DNA of 64,000 nucleotides from Pseudonocardia thermophila (GTDB taxonomy: Bacteria; Actinomycetota; Actinomycetes; Mycobacteriales; Pseudonocardiaceae): the NCBI RefSeq assembly GCF_900142365.1, contig NZ_FRAP01000003.1:124001-188000 (forward strand), given 5' to 3'. A model generated the notes under the pieces. That model was not told the origin of the DNA and did not search any database. It was given only the letters and a program-made list of their open reading frames with translations. A program made the translations under genes and the position numbers. Of the stretch, positions 8,007 through 16,777 are shown in pieces (the stretch's first letter is position 1; each line of letters begins with the position of its first letter).

Positions 8007-8896
8007 TGGGCGCGCACGATCTGCCGCAGCGCCGCCGCCGGCGGGGACAGCGTCCGGCCCGCGGCGGTGACCAGCGCGATCGCCCGGAACGCGCCGGGCA
8101 CGGGCACCTCGACGATGTCGTCGTGCGTCGGGTGGGCGGCCGCCGGCAGCAGCGCGACGCCGAGCCCGGCGCTGACGAGCCCGCGCACGATCTCGCCGTC
8201 GCCGCCCTCGAACACCATGCGCGGCCGGAACCCGGCCCGCCGCGCGTGCCGGTCCAGTGCGGCGCGCAGCCCGTACCCGGGCAGGAACCCGATGAACGGC
8301 TCGTCGGCGGCCTCGGCGAGGTCGACCGAGGTCCGGTCGGCGAACCGGTGTCCGGCGGGCACGACGAGGTAGAGCGGGTCCTCGTCGAGCAGCTCGATCT
8401 CGACGCCGACGTCGTCCGGCGCGGGGGAGGTCAGCGCCAGGTCGACGTCGCCGGCGCGCAGCCGCTCCATGAGGATCGCGTGCGCGCCCTGGACCAGGTC
8501 GCAGCGCGCGTGCGGGTGCGCTGCGCGGAACTCCCGCAGGAGCCGGGGCACGTCGACACCGCCGAGCGCAGCGAGGAACGCGAACCCGACCCGGCCGCGC
8601 ACCGGATCGGCCTCGCCGCGGATCTCCTGCACGCCCGCCACGATCTCGGCGGCGGCCCGTTCGGCGTACCGCAGCAGGATCCGGCCGGCTCGGCTGAGCC
8701 GCATCGTGCGCCCGGAGCGGACGAACAGCTCCACTCCGAGTTCGGCCTCCAGGCGGGCGATGCTGCGGGAGAGCGTGGACTGCGGGACGGCGGCGTCGCG
8801 GGCGGCACGGGTGACGTGCTCGGCGTGCGCGACGGCCAGGAAGCGGGCCAGGCGCGGCGCGGTCGCGGCCAGGATGTCGGCATCGTCCACCGCCAC
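7991..8896 (-). CDS. LysR-family transcriptional regulator
   Basis: A protein of about 300 residues. The N-terminal winged helix-turn-helix reads FLAVAHAEHVTRAARDAAVPQSTLSRSIARLEAELGVELFVRSGR. The periplasmic-binding-like effector domain runs from about residue 95 to the end. It is divergent from an MFS exporter gene, the same layout as ynfL/ynfM in E. coli, and probably controls that gene. Starts at GTG 8896 or GTG 8890 are equally plausible because neither has a strong ribosome site. Confidence 0.88.
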   Translation of the reverse strand: MAVDDADILAATAPRLARFLAVAHAEHVTRAARDAAVPQSTLSRSIARLEAELGVELFVRSGRTMRLSRAGRILLRYAERAAAEIVAGVQEIRGEADPVRGRVGFAFLAALGGVDVPRLLREFRAAHPHARCDLVQGAHAILMERLRAGDVDLALTSPAPDDVGVEIELLDEDPLYLVVPAGHRFADRTSVDLAEAADEPFIGFLPGYGLRAALDRHARRAGFRPRMVFEGGDGEIVRGLVSAGLGVALLPAAAHPTHDDIVEVPVPGAFRAIALVTAAGRTLSPPAAALRQIVRAHYRAG

Positions 8897-8909
8897 ATCA
8901 TCGCCCGGA

Positions 8910-8956
8910 CGATGCAGGCTTGCATCGGTGGTGGACCGAACATGCATTGGACGCAT
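8910..8956. promoter_or_regulatory. Putative LysR operator pair between lysR and the MFS gene
   Basis: Two dyads lie in the 90-base divergent region. The first has 7-base arms CGATGCA (8910-8916) and TGCATCG (8921-8927) around GGCT. The second is ATGC-N7-GCAT at 8942-8956. Both share the GCAT half-site, with about two helical turns between them, as expected for LysR recognition and activation sites. No binding data. Confidence 0.5.
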
Positions 8957-8986
8957 CAGCCGGCGGGGACCTAACGTCAGTTGTCG

Positions 8987-10198
8987 ATGACAACCATCGT
9001 CGAGGGACATGAGCGGGGCTCCGTCGGTTACCGCAGGCTCGGCATCGCGATGTGGTGCTCGGGAGTGGCGATCTACGCGCTCATCTACGCGGTGCAGGCG
9101 CTGCTGCCCGCCATCGCGGCGGACTTCGCCGTGTCCCCGGCGACGGCCAGCTTGGCGATGTCGGCCACCACGGGTGCGATCGCGCTGGCGATCATTCCCC
9201 TGTCGGCCGTCGCGGAGCGCTGGGGCCGGACCCGGACGATGACGGTGGCGACGGCGGTCTCGGCGGTGCTGGCGCTGGTCACCCCGCTCGCGCCGACGCT
9301 CGGCGTGCTCATCGCCCTGCGGGCGCTGCAGGGCGTGACGATCGCGGTGCTGCCCGCGCTGGCGGTCGCGCACGTGACCGCCGAGGTCGCCCCGCGGCAC
9401 CTCTCCGGTGCCGTGGGCATGCTCATCGCGGGCAACACGATCGGCGGGCTCTCCGGACGGTTGATCGCCGGCACCATCGCCGATCTGAGCGGCTGGCGGC
9501 TCGGTCTCGCCGCGATCGGTGCGACGGCGTTGCTGTGCACGATCGGGTTCCGGCTCGCGCTGCCGCCGCAGCTCGCCCCGGACGGTGGCGGCGGCCGGCT
9601 GCGCGAGCTCGGTGCGCCACTGCGGCGGCACCTCGCCGATCCGGCGCTGATGCGCCTGTTCCTGATCGGGTTCCTGATGATGGGCACGTTCGCGACGGTC
9701 TTCAACTACCTCGGTTTCCGCCTCATCGCACCGCCGTTCTCGCTGCCGGCGAGCGTCGCGGGCCTGGTGTTCCTCGCCTACCTCCTCGGCTCGTGGACGT
9801 CGACGGCGGCGGGCAGGCTGGCCGACCGGGTGGGTCGCCGCCCGGTGCTGTGCGGTGCCGCGCTGATCGCCGTCGTGGGCGCCGTCGTGAGCGTGCCGGA
9901 CGTGCTGGCCGTGATGCTGCTGGGGTTGCTGGTGATGACGGTCGGGTTCTTCGCCGCGCACACGGTGGCCAGCTCGTGGGTGAGCCGGCGCGCCGTGCTC
10001 CTGCCCGACGGCAGGCCCGCGATCGCCTCCGCCCAGTACCTGTTCGGCACCTACGCCGGCAGCAGCATCGTCGGCACCGTCGGCGGGCTCGCCTACGACG
10101 CGGGCGCCTGGCCGGCGACCGCGGCCTACATCGCGGCGCTGCTGGTCGCGACGCTGGTGCTCGCGCTCGGCGTGCGGCCGCTGCCCGCGGCGCCCTGA
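8987..10198 (+). CDS. MFS transporter, DHA1/YnfM-like
   Basis: A 403-residue, 12-helix major facilitator. The loop 2-3 motif appears as PLSAVAERWGRTRTMTVATAVSAV (about residues 68-91), and the second-half counterpart as GRLADRVGRRPVLCG (about 274-288). The divergent LysR and overall similarity suggest a YnfM-like drug or metabolite exporter. ATG 8987 was preferred over a TTG two codons upstream. The last 73 bases overlap the convergent TetR gene, an unusually long coding overlap. Confidence 0.85.
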   Translation: MTTIVEGHERGSVGYRRLGIAMWCSGVAIYALIYAVQALLPAIAADFAVSPATASLAMSATTGAIALAIIPLSAVAERWGRTRTMTVATAVSAVLALVTPLAPTLGVLIALRALQGVTIAVLPALAVAHVTAEVAPRHLSGAVGMLIAGNTIGGLSGRLIAGTIADLSGWRLGLAAIGATALLCTIGFRLALPPQLAPDGGGGRLRELGAPLRRHLADPALMRLFLIGFLMMGTFATVFNYLGFRLIAPPFSLPASVAGLVFLAYLLGSWTSTAAGRLADRVGRRPVLCGAALIAVVGAVVSVPDVLAVMLLGLLVMTVGFFAAHTVASSWVSRRAVLLPDGRPAIASAQYLFGTYAGSSIVGTVGGLAYDAGAWPATAAYIAALLVATLVLALGVRPLPAAP

Positions 10199-10812
10199 CG
10201 CACCTCCGGAGCTCCGGCCAGCAGGAGCAGCACCTTCCCGAACAGCTCATCGGGCACGGCCGGTGGATCGATCCCGGACTCGACGGCCAGCCCGTTGCTC
10301 AGTGCGAACAGCACGACCGCGAGCTCGTCGACGGGCAGCGGCAGCCGCAGGCCCGTCTGCTCGGACAGCCGCACGAGGCCGCGGGCGACGGCGCCGCGCG
10401 CCTCTCGGCGGCGCTGTCGCAGCGCCGCCCTCCGCTCCGGGTCGTGGTGGGACAACGCGAAGTACTCCGCGAGGATCCGGTGCCATGCCGCGTCGACGCG
10501 CATGGCGCGCACCAGCACCGCGGCTGCCTCGGTGATCGCCGCGTACGGATCGGGTGCCTCGGTGATCTCGGCCAGCGCCCCGGTCAGCCGCGCCATGGCG
10601 TGCTCCTCCATGAGCGCGAGCACGAGATCGTCCTTGCTGGCGAAGTTGGAGTAGACCGCGCCCTTGGTCATGCCCGCGGCCTCGGCGACCTCGCTGATCG
10701 ACGAGGCGGCGATCCCGCGCTCGCCGAACACGGCGAACGCCGCGTCGAGCACGCGCCGTCGGGTCTCGGACCGGGCGGGACGGGTGCGAGCCGGTCGGGT
10801 GCCTTCTGCCAC
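10126..10812 (-). CDS. TetR-family transcriptional regulator
   Basis: A 228-residue regulator. Its helix-turn-helix domain is at about residues 17-63 (RRVLDAAFAVFGERGIAASSISEVAEAAGMTKGAVYSNFASKDDL), and an all-helical ligand domain follows. It starts at GTG 10812 just before the conserved basic arm. The 3' end runs 73 bases into the end of the convergent MFS gene. No obvious target is divergent from it: the 285 bases upstream (10813-11097) contain no recognisable gene and the next gene points away. Autoregulation is the default guess. Confidence 0.85.
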   Translation of the reverse strand: MAEGTRPARTRPARSETRRRVLDAAFAVFGERGIAASSISEVAEAAGMTKGAVYSNFASKDDLVLALMEEHAMARLTGALAEITEAPDPYAAITEAAAVLVRAMRVDAAWHRILAEYFALSHHDPERRAALRQRRREARGAVARGLVRLSEQTGLRLPLPVDELAVVLFALSNGLAVESGIDPPAVPDELFGKVLLLLAGAPEVRQGAAGSGRTPSASTSVATSSAAM

Positions 10813-11097
10813 GACGGCGTACCCCTTCGCGTTCGGACTCGTTCCCCGTGGTGGCGGGGCATGGATACCAGTCGGTGCGGCCGACGGTGCGTCGTCGCGG
10901 TGGTCTGGCCCGTGATCGGGGCGGGCCAGACCACCCCCTTGTGCGTGCTGGTGCGCGGATCCGGCGGCACATCCTACGCGGACGTGAGCGTTCCCCCGTG
11001 ACCGGCTCGTCGTCTTCGTCCGGATTTCCCGGTTCGTGGCCGAGGCGTCCCGTGCGCCGCCGGCCGTTCCCGACCCCACGGCCGTACTGTCCTGTCC

Positions 11098-12201
11098 GTG
11101 CGCTCGCGCGTCCCCCTCGTCGTCCTGGCCGTCCTCGTGCTGGCCGGTGGCATCGTCGCCGCCGTCGCCACCCGCGGTGGTTGCACGCTCGACGACGTGC
11201 CACCTGTCCCCGCCACCGGCGAGACCCGGCCACCCGACCTGGCCGCCCTCGGGGCCGCCCCTCCCGCGCACGCCACCCCCGTCGGCGACGTCGACGCGCT
11301 CGCCGCGACGCCGGACGCCGACGTCCTCCTCGCCGGGGCGGTGCTGTCGGCCCGCCACCCGCGAACCGGAGCACTGCTGTGGAGCGTCGCCGTGCCCGGC
11401 GAGACCGCGACCATCGCCGTGTCCGGGAACCGCGTCGTCGGTGCCACCACCACCGACCGCCTCCGCATCTTCGGCCTCGACGCCGCCACCGGGACCGACC
11501 GCTGGTGCCGCGAGCGCGGCGCGTCGGCGTGGCCGACGAGCCCGCTCGTCACGGTGGGGGATCGGGCGGTCCTGGCCCGGCAGGGCGCGCTGACCGCCGT
11601 CGACGCGACGACCGGCGCCGTCGCCTGGGAGGTCCCGGCCACGGCGACCCGCCTCCTCCCGGCAGGCGGCCGCATCGTGGCTGACACCGGCGCGAGCTAC
11701 GCCGTCTCCGACGGCGCGCAACTCGCGCCACCCGTCCCGGACGCCGAAGCCGTGGCCGCCGACACCGACCTCACGCTCCTGCGCCGCGCGGGCCAGCTCG
11801 TCGCGATCGACCGTGCCGGCACGACCCGGTGGACCGCTCCCAGCCGCGGCACCGGCGACCACTCCGCCACGATCCTCGCCGACGGCGTGGTCCTCGACGC
11901 CGTCCGCACCGAGATCGGCGACCGCTCCGGTTTCCGCGGCCTCGACGCCGCCACCGGCGGCCAGCTCTGGCGCACCGACGACGACGTCCTCGGCGGCCGC
12001 AGCTTCCGGGCGTTCGTGCCGGCCGGCGGCCATCCCCTCGTCGTCGCGCGCAGCGCCGTCGGCCGTTACGACCCGCACACGGGTGAAGCCCGCATCGCCA
12101 CCGCGGACGGCACCGTCGCGGCCCTCGCGACCGACCCGACCGGCCGCGTCGCCCTCGTCCTCGACGGCGTGCTCGTCAGCTACCCCCGGGCACCCCGGTA
12201 G
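11098..12201 (+). CDS. Secreted or membrane-anchored PQQ-like beta-propeller protein
   Basis: A 367-residue protein. An N-terminal hydrophobic segment (PLVVLAVLVLAGGIVAAVA, residues 5-23) serves as anchor or signal. Repeated blades follow: HPRTGALLWSVAVPG, DAATGTDRWCRERG, DATTGAVAWEVPA, DRAGTTRWTAPSRG and DAATGGQLWRTDDD, the tryptophan-docking pattern of PQQ/BamB-like propellers. The quinone-binding residues of true dehydrogenases are not recognisable, so this is probably a structural or binding propeller. No operon partner is visible. Confidence 0.75.
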   Translation: MRSRVPLVVLAVLVLAGGIVAAVATRGGCTLDDVPPVPATGETRPPDLAALGAAPPAHATPVGDVDALAATPDADVLLAGAVLSARHPRTGALLWSVAVPGETATIAVSGNRVVGATTTDRLRIFGLDAATGTDRWCRERGASAWPTSPLVTVGDRAVLARQGALTAVDATTGAVAWEVPATATRLLPAGGRIVADTGASYAVSDGAQLAPPVPDAEAVAADTDLTLLRRAGQLVAIDRAGTTRWTAPSRGTGDHSATILADGVVLDAVRTEIGDRSGFRGLDAATGGQLWRTDDDVLGGRSFRAFVPAGGHPLVVARSAVGRYDPHTGEARIATADGTVAALATDPTGRVALVLDGVLVSYPRAPR

Positions 12202-12310
12202 GCGCCCCGCCCCGGACCCCGTCGCCCGCTCGCCCGGCCGGTGGGTGAGCGGGAGGACGCGCCTCGAGCGGTGGTCCGACCGCGTCACGAGAACCGCGAC
12301 TCGCGCCGAG

Positions 12311-12343
12311 TCGGCGGCCCGGGGCATCGCCCCGGGCCGCCGG
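12311..12343. terminator. Strong hairpin terminator downstream of icmF
   Basis: A perfect 13-bp GC stem (12312-12324 pairing with 12330-12342) with a 5-base loop and one extra T-G pair. It sits 5 bases after the icmF stop and has no T-tract, as is usual in actinomycetes. It could also stop transcripts coming from the convergent propeller gene. Confidence 0.75.
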
Positions 12344-12347
12344 ACCC

Positions 12348-15300
12348 CTACATGTTCCGTCGGTACTGGCCCCCGACCTCGAAGAACGCTTCCGTGAGCT
12401 GCCCGAGCGAACACACCCGCGCCGCCTTCATCAGCTCGTCGAACACGTTCCCCTCACCGGTCGCGACCTCCTGCAGCCGCCGCAGCGCCTCCTTGGCCTC
12501 GCTGGAGTGCCGCGCGTGGAAGTCCTGGAGCCGCTGGAGCTGGCTCTGCTTCTCCTCCTCGGTCGCCCGAGCCAGCTCGATCTCCTCCGGGATGGGGTCG
12601 CCGTTCGGGTTGCGGAAGGTGTTGACCCCGATGATCGGCAGCGAGCCGTCGTGCTTGCGGTGCTCGTACAGCAGGGACTCGTCCTGGATCTTCCCGCGCT
12701 GGTAGCCGGTCTCCATCGCGCCGAGCACGCCACCGCGGGCGGTCAGGCGGTCGAACTCGGCGAGGACGGCCTCCTCGACGAGGTCGGTCAGCTCCTCGAT
12801 GATGAACGAGCCCTGCAGCGGGTTCTCGTTCATCGACAGGCCCCACTCGCGGTTGATGATCAGCTGGATCGCGAGGGCGCGGCGCACCGATTCCTCGGTG
12901 GGGGTGGTGACGGCCTCGTCGTAGGCGTTGGTGTGCAGCGAGTTGGCGTTGTCGTAGAGCGCGCAGAGCGCCTGCAGCGTGGTGCGGATGTCGTTGAAGG
13001 CCATCTCCTGGGCGTGCAGGGAGCGGCCCGACGTCTGCACGTGGTACTTGAGCTTCTGCGAGCGCTCGTTCGCCCCGTACTTGTCGCGCATCGCGATGGC
13101 CCAGATCCGCCGCGCGACCCGGCCGATCACCGAGTACTCCGCGTCCATGCCATTGGAGAAGAAGAACGACAGGTTGGGCGCGAAGTCGTCGATGTGCATG
13201 CCGCGGGCCAGGTACGACTCGACGTAGGTGAACCCGTTGGCGAGCGTGAACGCGAGCTGGCTGATCGGGTTCGCCCCGGCTTCGGCGATGTGGTAGCCGG
13301 AGATGGAGACCGAGTAGAAGTTGCGGACCTTGTGGCGGATGAACCACTCCTGGATGTCCGCCATCATCCGCAGGGAGAACTCGGTGGAGAAGATGCAGGT
13401 GTTCTGGCCCTGGTCCTCCTTGAGGATGTCGGCCTGCACGGTGCCGCGCACGTTGGCGAACACCCGCGCCTCGATCTCCTCGCGCTCGGCGGCGTCGGGC
13501 TCGCGCCCCTCCTCCTCGCGGAACCGGTCGATCGCCTGGTCGACGGCGGTGTTGAGGAAGAACGCGAGGATCGTCGGTGCCGGGCCGTTGATCGTCATCG
13601 ACACCGACGTGGTCGGCGCGGTGAGGTCGAAGCCCTTGTAGAGCTCCTTCATGTCGTCGAGCGTCGCGATCGAGACGCCGGAGGTGCCGATCTTGCCGTA
13701 GATGTCCGGGCGGGTGTCGGGGTCGCGGCCGTAGAGGGTGACCGAGTCGAACGCCGTGGACAGGCGCTTGGCCTCGGAGAACTCCGAGAGGATCTTGAAC
13801 CGGCGGTTGGTGCGGAACGCGTCGCCCTCACCGGCGAACATGCGGGCCGGGTCCTCGCCCTCCCGCTTGAACGGGAACACGCCCGCGGTGAACGGGAAGC
13901 GGCCCGGCAGGTTCTCCTTGCGCAGGAACCGCAGCAGGTCGGCGTCCTCGGTGTGGGTCGGCAGCGCGACGCGGGGCACCTTGTTGCCGGAGAGGGTCTC
14001 GCGGGTGAGCCTGGTGCGCAGCTCCTTGTCGCGGACCTTCACCACCATCTCGTCACCGCTGTAGGCCTCGACGACATTCGGCCAGGTGTCGAGCAGCTCG
14101 CGGCAGTCGGCCGGCAGCTCCTCCTCGACCTCGGCCAGCTTCGCCTCGAGCTCGGCGCGGGCGGCGGAGTCACCGACCAGGTCGCGGGCGGTGCGCAGGT
14201 GCTGGCGCTTGCGGGCGGCCTCGACGGCCTTCTCGGTCTCCGCGTGGTAGCGGCGGACGGTCTCGGCGATCTCGGACAGGTAGCGCACGCGCTCCGGCGG
14301 GATCACCGAGGTGTGCACCGACGAGGTCTTGGTGTCGACCTTGGGCAACCGGCCCTGGATCCCCTCGCCCAGCAGCAGGTCGCGCAGGAAGTGGTAGAGC
14401 GCCGTGACGCCGTCGTCGTTGAAGCGGGCGGCGCTGGTGCCGAAGACCGGCATGTCCTGCCAGCTCTGCCCGAACGCGTCGCGGTTGCGGACCAGCTGGC
14501 GGCTGACGTCGCGCAGCGCGTCCTCGGCGCCCTGCCGCTCGAACTTGTTGATCGCCACGGCGTCGGCGAAGTCGAGCATGTCGATCTTCTCGAGCTGCGA
14601 TGCGGCGCCGAACTCGGGCGTCATCACGTAGAGCGAGTGGTCGACGAACGGCACGATGCCCGCGTCGCCCTGCCCGATCCCGGGCGTCTCGACGATGATC
14701 AGGTCGAAGTCGGCGGCCTTGAGCACGGCGAGGGCGTCGCCGAGGTGCTGGGGCACGCCGCCCTCGTTGCCGCGGGTGGCCATGGACCGGAAGAACACGT
14801 TCTCGCCGAGCGCGTTCATGCGGATCCGGTCGCCGAGCAGCGCCCCGCCGCCCCGTCGCCGGGTCGGGTCGACCGCCAGGATCGCGATCTTGAGCTTGTC
14901 CTCCAGGTCGAGCCGGAAGCGGCGCACCAGTTCGTCGGTGAGCGACGACTTACCGGAGCCGCCGGTGCCGGTGATGCCGAGGACGGGGACCTTGCGCCGC
15001 GGGGTGAGGTCCAGGTCGGCGGGCAGCCGGCCGGCCTCGGCGAGGGTGAGGGCGCGGGAGAGCGTGGTCGGCTCGCCGGTGTAGAGGCCGTCGAACGAGC
15101 TCGGCGGGGTCTGCGCGAGGTCGACGTCGCACTCGCGGATCATCACGTTGACCATGGCCGGCAGACCCAGGCGCTGGCCGTCCTCCGGCGAGAAGATCCG
15201 CGCGACGCCGCGGGAGTGCAGCAGCTCGATCTCCTTGGGGACGATGACGCCGCCGCCCCCGCCGTAGACCTTGATGTGGGCGGCGCCGCGCTCGCGCAGC

Positions 15301-15551
15301 AGCTCGACCAGGTAGGTGAAGTACTCGACGTGCCCGCCCTGGTACGAGGAGACGGCCACGCCCTGCACATCCTCCTGGATGGCGGCGGTGACCACCTCGT
15401 CGACCGAGCGGTTGTGCCCGAGGTGGATCACCTCGGCCCCTTGGCGCTGCAGCAGGCGCCGCATGATGTTGATCGCCGCGTCGTGGCCGTCGAAGAGGCT
15501 CGCGGCGGTGACGAAGCGGACGGGATGCACGGGCACGTGGAGCTCGGCCAT
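12348..15551 (-). CDS. icmF: Fused isobutyryl-CoA mutase (B12 domain, G-protein chaperone and mutase in one chain)
   Basis: A 1067-residue adenosylcobalamin enzyme interconverting isobutyryl-CoA and n-butyryl-CoA, linking valine breakdown to butyrate and polyketide precursors. The B12 domain is at residues 10-145: D21-x-H23 base ligand in DGHDAAI, then SSYQGGH and YGGGGG. The MeaB-like GTPase spans about 185-400, with P-loop GTGGSGKSS 195-203 and NKFE 335-338. A linker and the TIM-barrel mutase domain follow. The two positions that set substrate choice are Phe572 (in RMFAGEG) and Gln716 (in GQNTCIF). These are the isobutyryl-CoA pair, not the Tyr/Arg pair of methylmalonyl-CoA mutase nor the Leu/Ala pair of pivalyl-CoA mutase. 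Confidence 0.95.
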   Translation of the reverse strand: MAELHVPVHPVRFVTAASLFDGHDAAINIMRRLLQRQGAEVIHLGHNRSVDEVVTAAIQEDVQGVAVSSYQGGHVEYFTYLVELLRERGAAHIKVYGGGGGVIVPKEIELLHSRGVARIFSPEDGQRLGLPAMVNVMIRECDVDLAQTPPSSFDGLYTGEPTTLSRALTLAEAGRLPADLDLTPRRKVPVLGITGTGGSGKSSLTDELVRRFRLDLEDKLKIAILAVDPTRRRGGGALLGDRIRMNALGENVFFRSMATRGNEGGVPQHLGDALAVLKAADFDLIIVETPGIGQGDAGIVPFVDHSLYVMTPEFGAASQLEKIDMLDFADAVAINKFERQGAEDALRDVSRQLVRNRDAFGQSWQDMPVFGTSAARFNDDGVTALYHFLRDLLLGEGIQGRLPKVDTKTSSVHTSVIPPERVRYLSEIAETVRRYHAETEKAVEAARKRQHLRTARDLVGDSAARAELEAKLAEVEEELPADCRELLDTWPNVVEAYSGDEMVVKVRDKELRTRLTRETLSGNKVPRVALPTHTEDADLLRFLRKENLPGRFPFTAGVFPFKREGEDPARMFAGEGDAFRTNRRFKILSEFSEAKRLSTAFDSVTLYGRDPDTRPDIYGKIGTSGVSIATLDDMKELYKGFDLTAPTTSVSMTINGPAPTILAFFLNTAVDQAIDRFREEEGREPDAAEREEIEARVFANVRGTVQADILKEDQGQNTCIFSTEFSLRMMADIQEWFIRHKVRNFYSVSISGYHIAEAGANPISQLAFTLANGFTYVESYLARGMHIDDFAPNLSFFFSNGMDAEYSVIGRVARRIWAIAMRDKYGANERSQKLKYHVQTSGRSLHAQEMAFNDIRTTLQALCALYDNANSLHTNAYDEAVTTPTEESVRRALAIQLIINREWGLSMNENPLQGSFIIEELTDLVEEAVLAEFDRLTARGGVLGAMETGYQRGKIQDESLLYEHRKHDGSLPIIGVNTFRNPNGDPIPEEIELARATEEEKQSQLQRLQDFHARHSSEAKEALRRLQEVATGEGNVFDELMKAARVCSLGQLTEAFFEVGGQYRRNM

Positions 15552-15654
15552 GCAAGTTAGTTTGACTTCCTAGTATCGGACCTGCAAGAGATAGCGCTGA
15601 CGTCACACGCCAGACGTGCAGGTGACCCGGGGAAGCTCCGGGAAGAAGGCCAGG

Positions 15655-15906
15655 TCAGGCCGCGGCGTCGAACTCGGCGGGCTCGGCCGGACGCGGCCGC
15701 GGTGTCGAGGCGGCGGGTCTGCGCCGCAGGCGGGCGCCGAGCGCGTGCACCAGCACGCCGGTCAGTGCGAGCACGAACCCGGCAACGATGATCGCGACCA
15801 CTGCCGCGTCCGGGGCCACGATGCCGATCATCAGCGAGACCGGGGGCCACCACAGCAGTGCGCGGAACGAGCCGGGGACCGTCCACTCCCGTGCGTCTCG
15901 CCGCAT
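15655..15906 (-). CDS. Small hypothetical membrane protein with two helices
   Basis: An 83-residue protein with two hydrophobic segments, about residues 14-30 (FRALLWWPPVSLMIGIV) and 34-56 (AAVVAIIVAGFVLALTGVLVHAL). An Arg-rich then Pro/Ala/Glu-rich tail follows and is probably cytoplasmic. It has an ATG start and sits alone between icmF and a mycothiol-dependent enzyme gene. Length, ATG and clear helices argue that it is real; I do not recognise a named family. Confidence 0.55.
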   Translation of the reverse strand: MRRDAREWTVPGSFRALLWWPPVSLMIGIVAPDAAVVAIIVAGFVLALTGVLVHALGARLRRRPAASTPRPRPAEPAEFDAAA

Positions 15907-16021
15907 GGCGAGTTCCTACCCGATCCCGTGCAGTGTCAATCACCCGGGGTGAACCGGACGATCACGCGCGGCGCGGGATGCGAGGTTCCCGTGCGGCAGG
16001 TCGGATCACTAGGTTGCGGGC

Positions 16022-16756
16022 GTGGACTACTCCGCATTGCTGCTGTCCGAGAACGCCGCGCTCGCCGACCTCGTCCACGGCGCCGACCACACCGTGCCCG
16101 TGCCGACCTGCCCCGGCTGGACGATCCGCAAGCTCGCGGCGCACATCGCCCGCGGCGACCGCTGGGCGGCGACGATCATCCGCACCCGCGCTACCGAGCG
16201 CGTCGATCCGCGCACAGTGCCCGGCGGTGAACAGCCGGCCGACCTCGACGCCGAGCGGGAGTGGGTGCGCGGCGGGGCGCAGGCCATCCTCGACGCGGTC
16301 GCCGAGGTCGGGGGCGGCACCGAGGTCTGGACCTTCACCGGCCCGAAGCCCGCGGCCTGGTGGATCCGCCGCAGGCTGCACGAGCAGACCGTGCACCGCG
16401 CAGATGCCGCGCTCGCCCTCGGCCGGCCGTTCGAGATCGCGCCGGAGCTGGCCGCCGACGGGCTGTCGGAGTGGTTCGACATCGTCGCCTCCCGCCCGGA
16501 GAGCCCGCTGCCGGACGGGGCGACGCTGCACCTGCACGCCACCGACGACGGCCTCGGCGAGGACGGGGAGTGGGTGCTGCGCGGGACCCCGAGCGGGGTG
16601 GTGTGGGAACACGGCCACGAGAAGGCCGACGCCGCCGTCCGGGGGACGGCGGCGGACCTGCTGCTGGCGGCGCTGCGGCGCACGGTCGACGGGGTGGAGG
16701 TCCTCGGCGACGCCGAGGTGTGGAAGCGCTGGCTGGACCACACGGACTTCGCCTGA
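16022..16756 (+). CDS. Maleylpyruvate isomerase-family, probably mycothiol-dependent enzyme
   Basis: A 244-residue DinB-superfamily protein. The N-terminal metal-binding bundle carries CPGWTIRKLAAHIARGDRW (about residues 31-49) and RRRLHEQTVHRADAALALGRPFEI (about 119-142); these His positions form the usual metal triad. Family members act as mycothiol S-conjugate transferases or isomerases in actinobacteria. The C-terminal ~70 residues match the MDMPI C-terminal domain (TLHLHATDD). Substrate unknown. The GTG start has no strong ribosome site, and the gene is monocistronic. Confidence 0.8.
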   Translation: MDYSALLLSENAALADLVHGADHTVPVPTCPGWTIRKLAAHIARGDRWAATIIRTRATERVDPRTVPGGEQPADLDAEREWVRGGAQAILDAVAEVGGGTEVWTFTGPKPAAWWIRRRLHEQTVHRADAALALGRPFEIAPELAADGLSEWFDIVASRPESPLPDGATLHLHATDDGLGEDGEWVLRGTPSGVVWEHGHEKADAAVRGTAADLLLAALRRTVDGVEVLGDAEVWKRWLDHTDFA

Positions 16757-16777
16757 CGGTGAGCCGCGGCCCGGAGC

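Noticed and set aside
12507..15560. A 1017-codon open frame antisense to icmF
   Set aside because: It is the low-stop complement of a GC-rich gene. Its translation is a featureless Arg/Val/Leu/Gly mix, whereas the opposite strand gives a full IcmF with all motifs.
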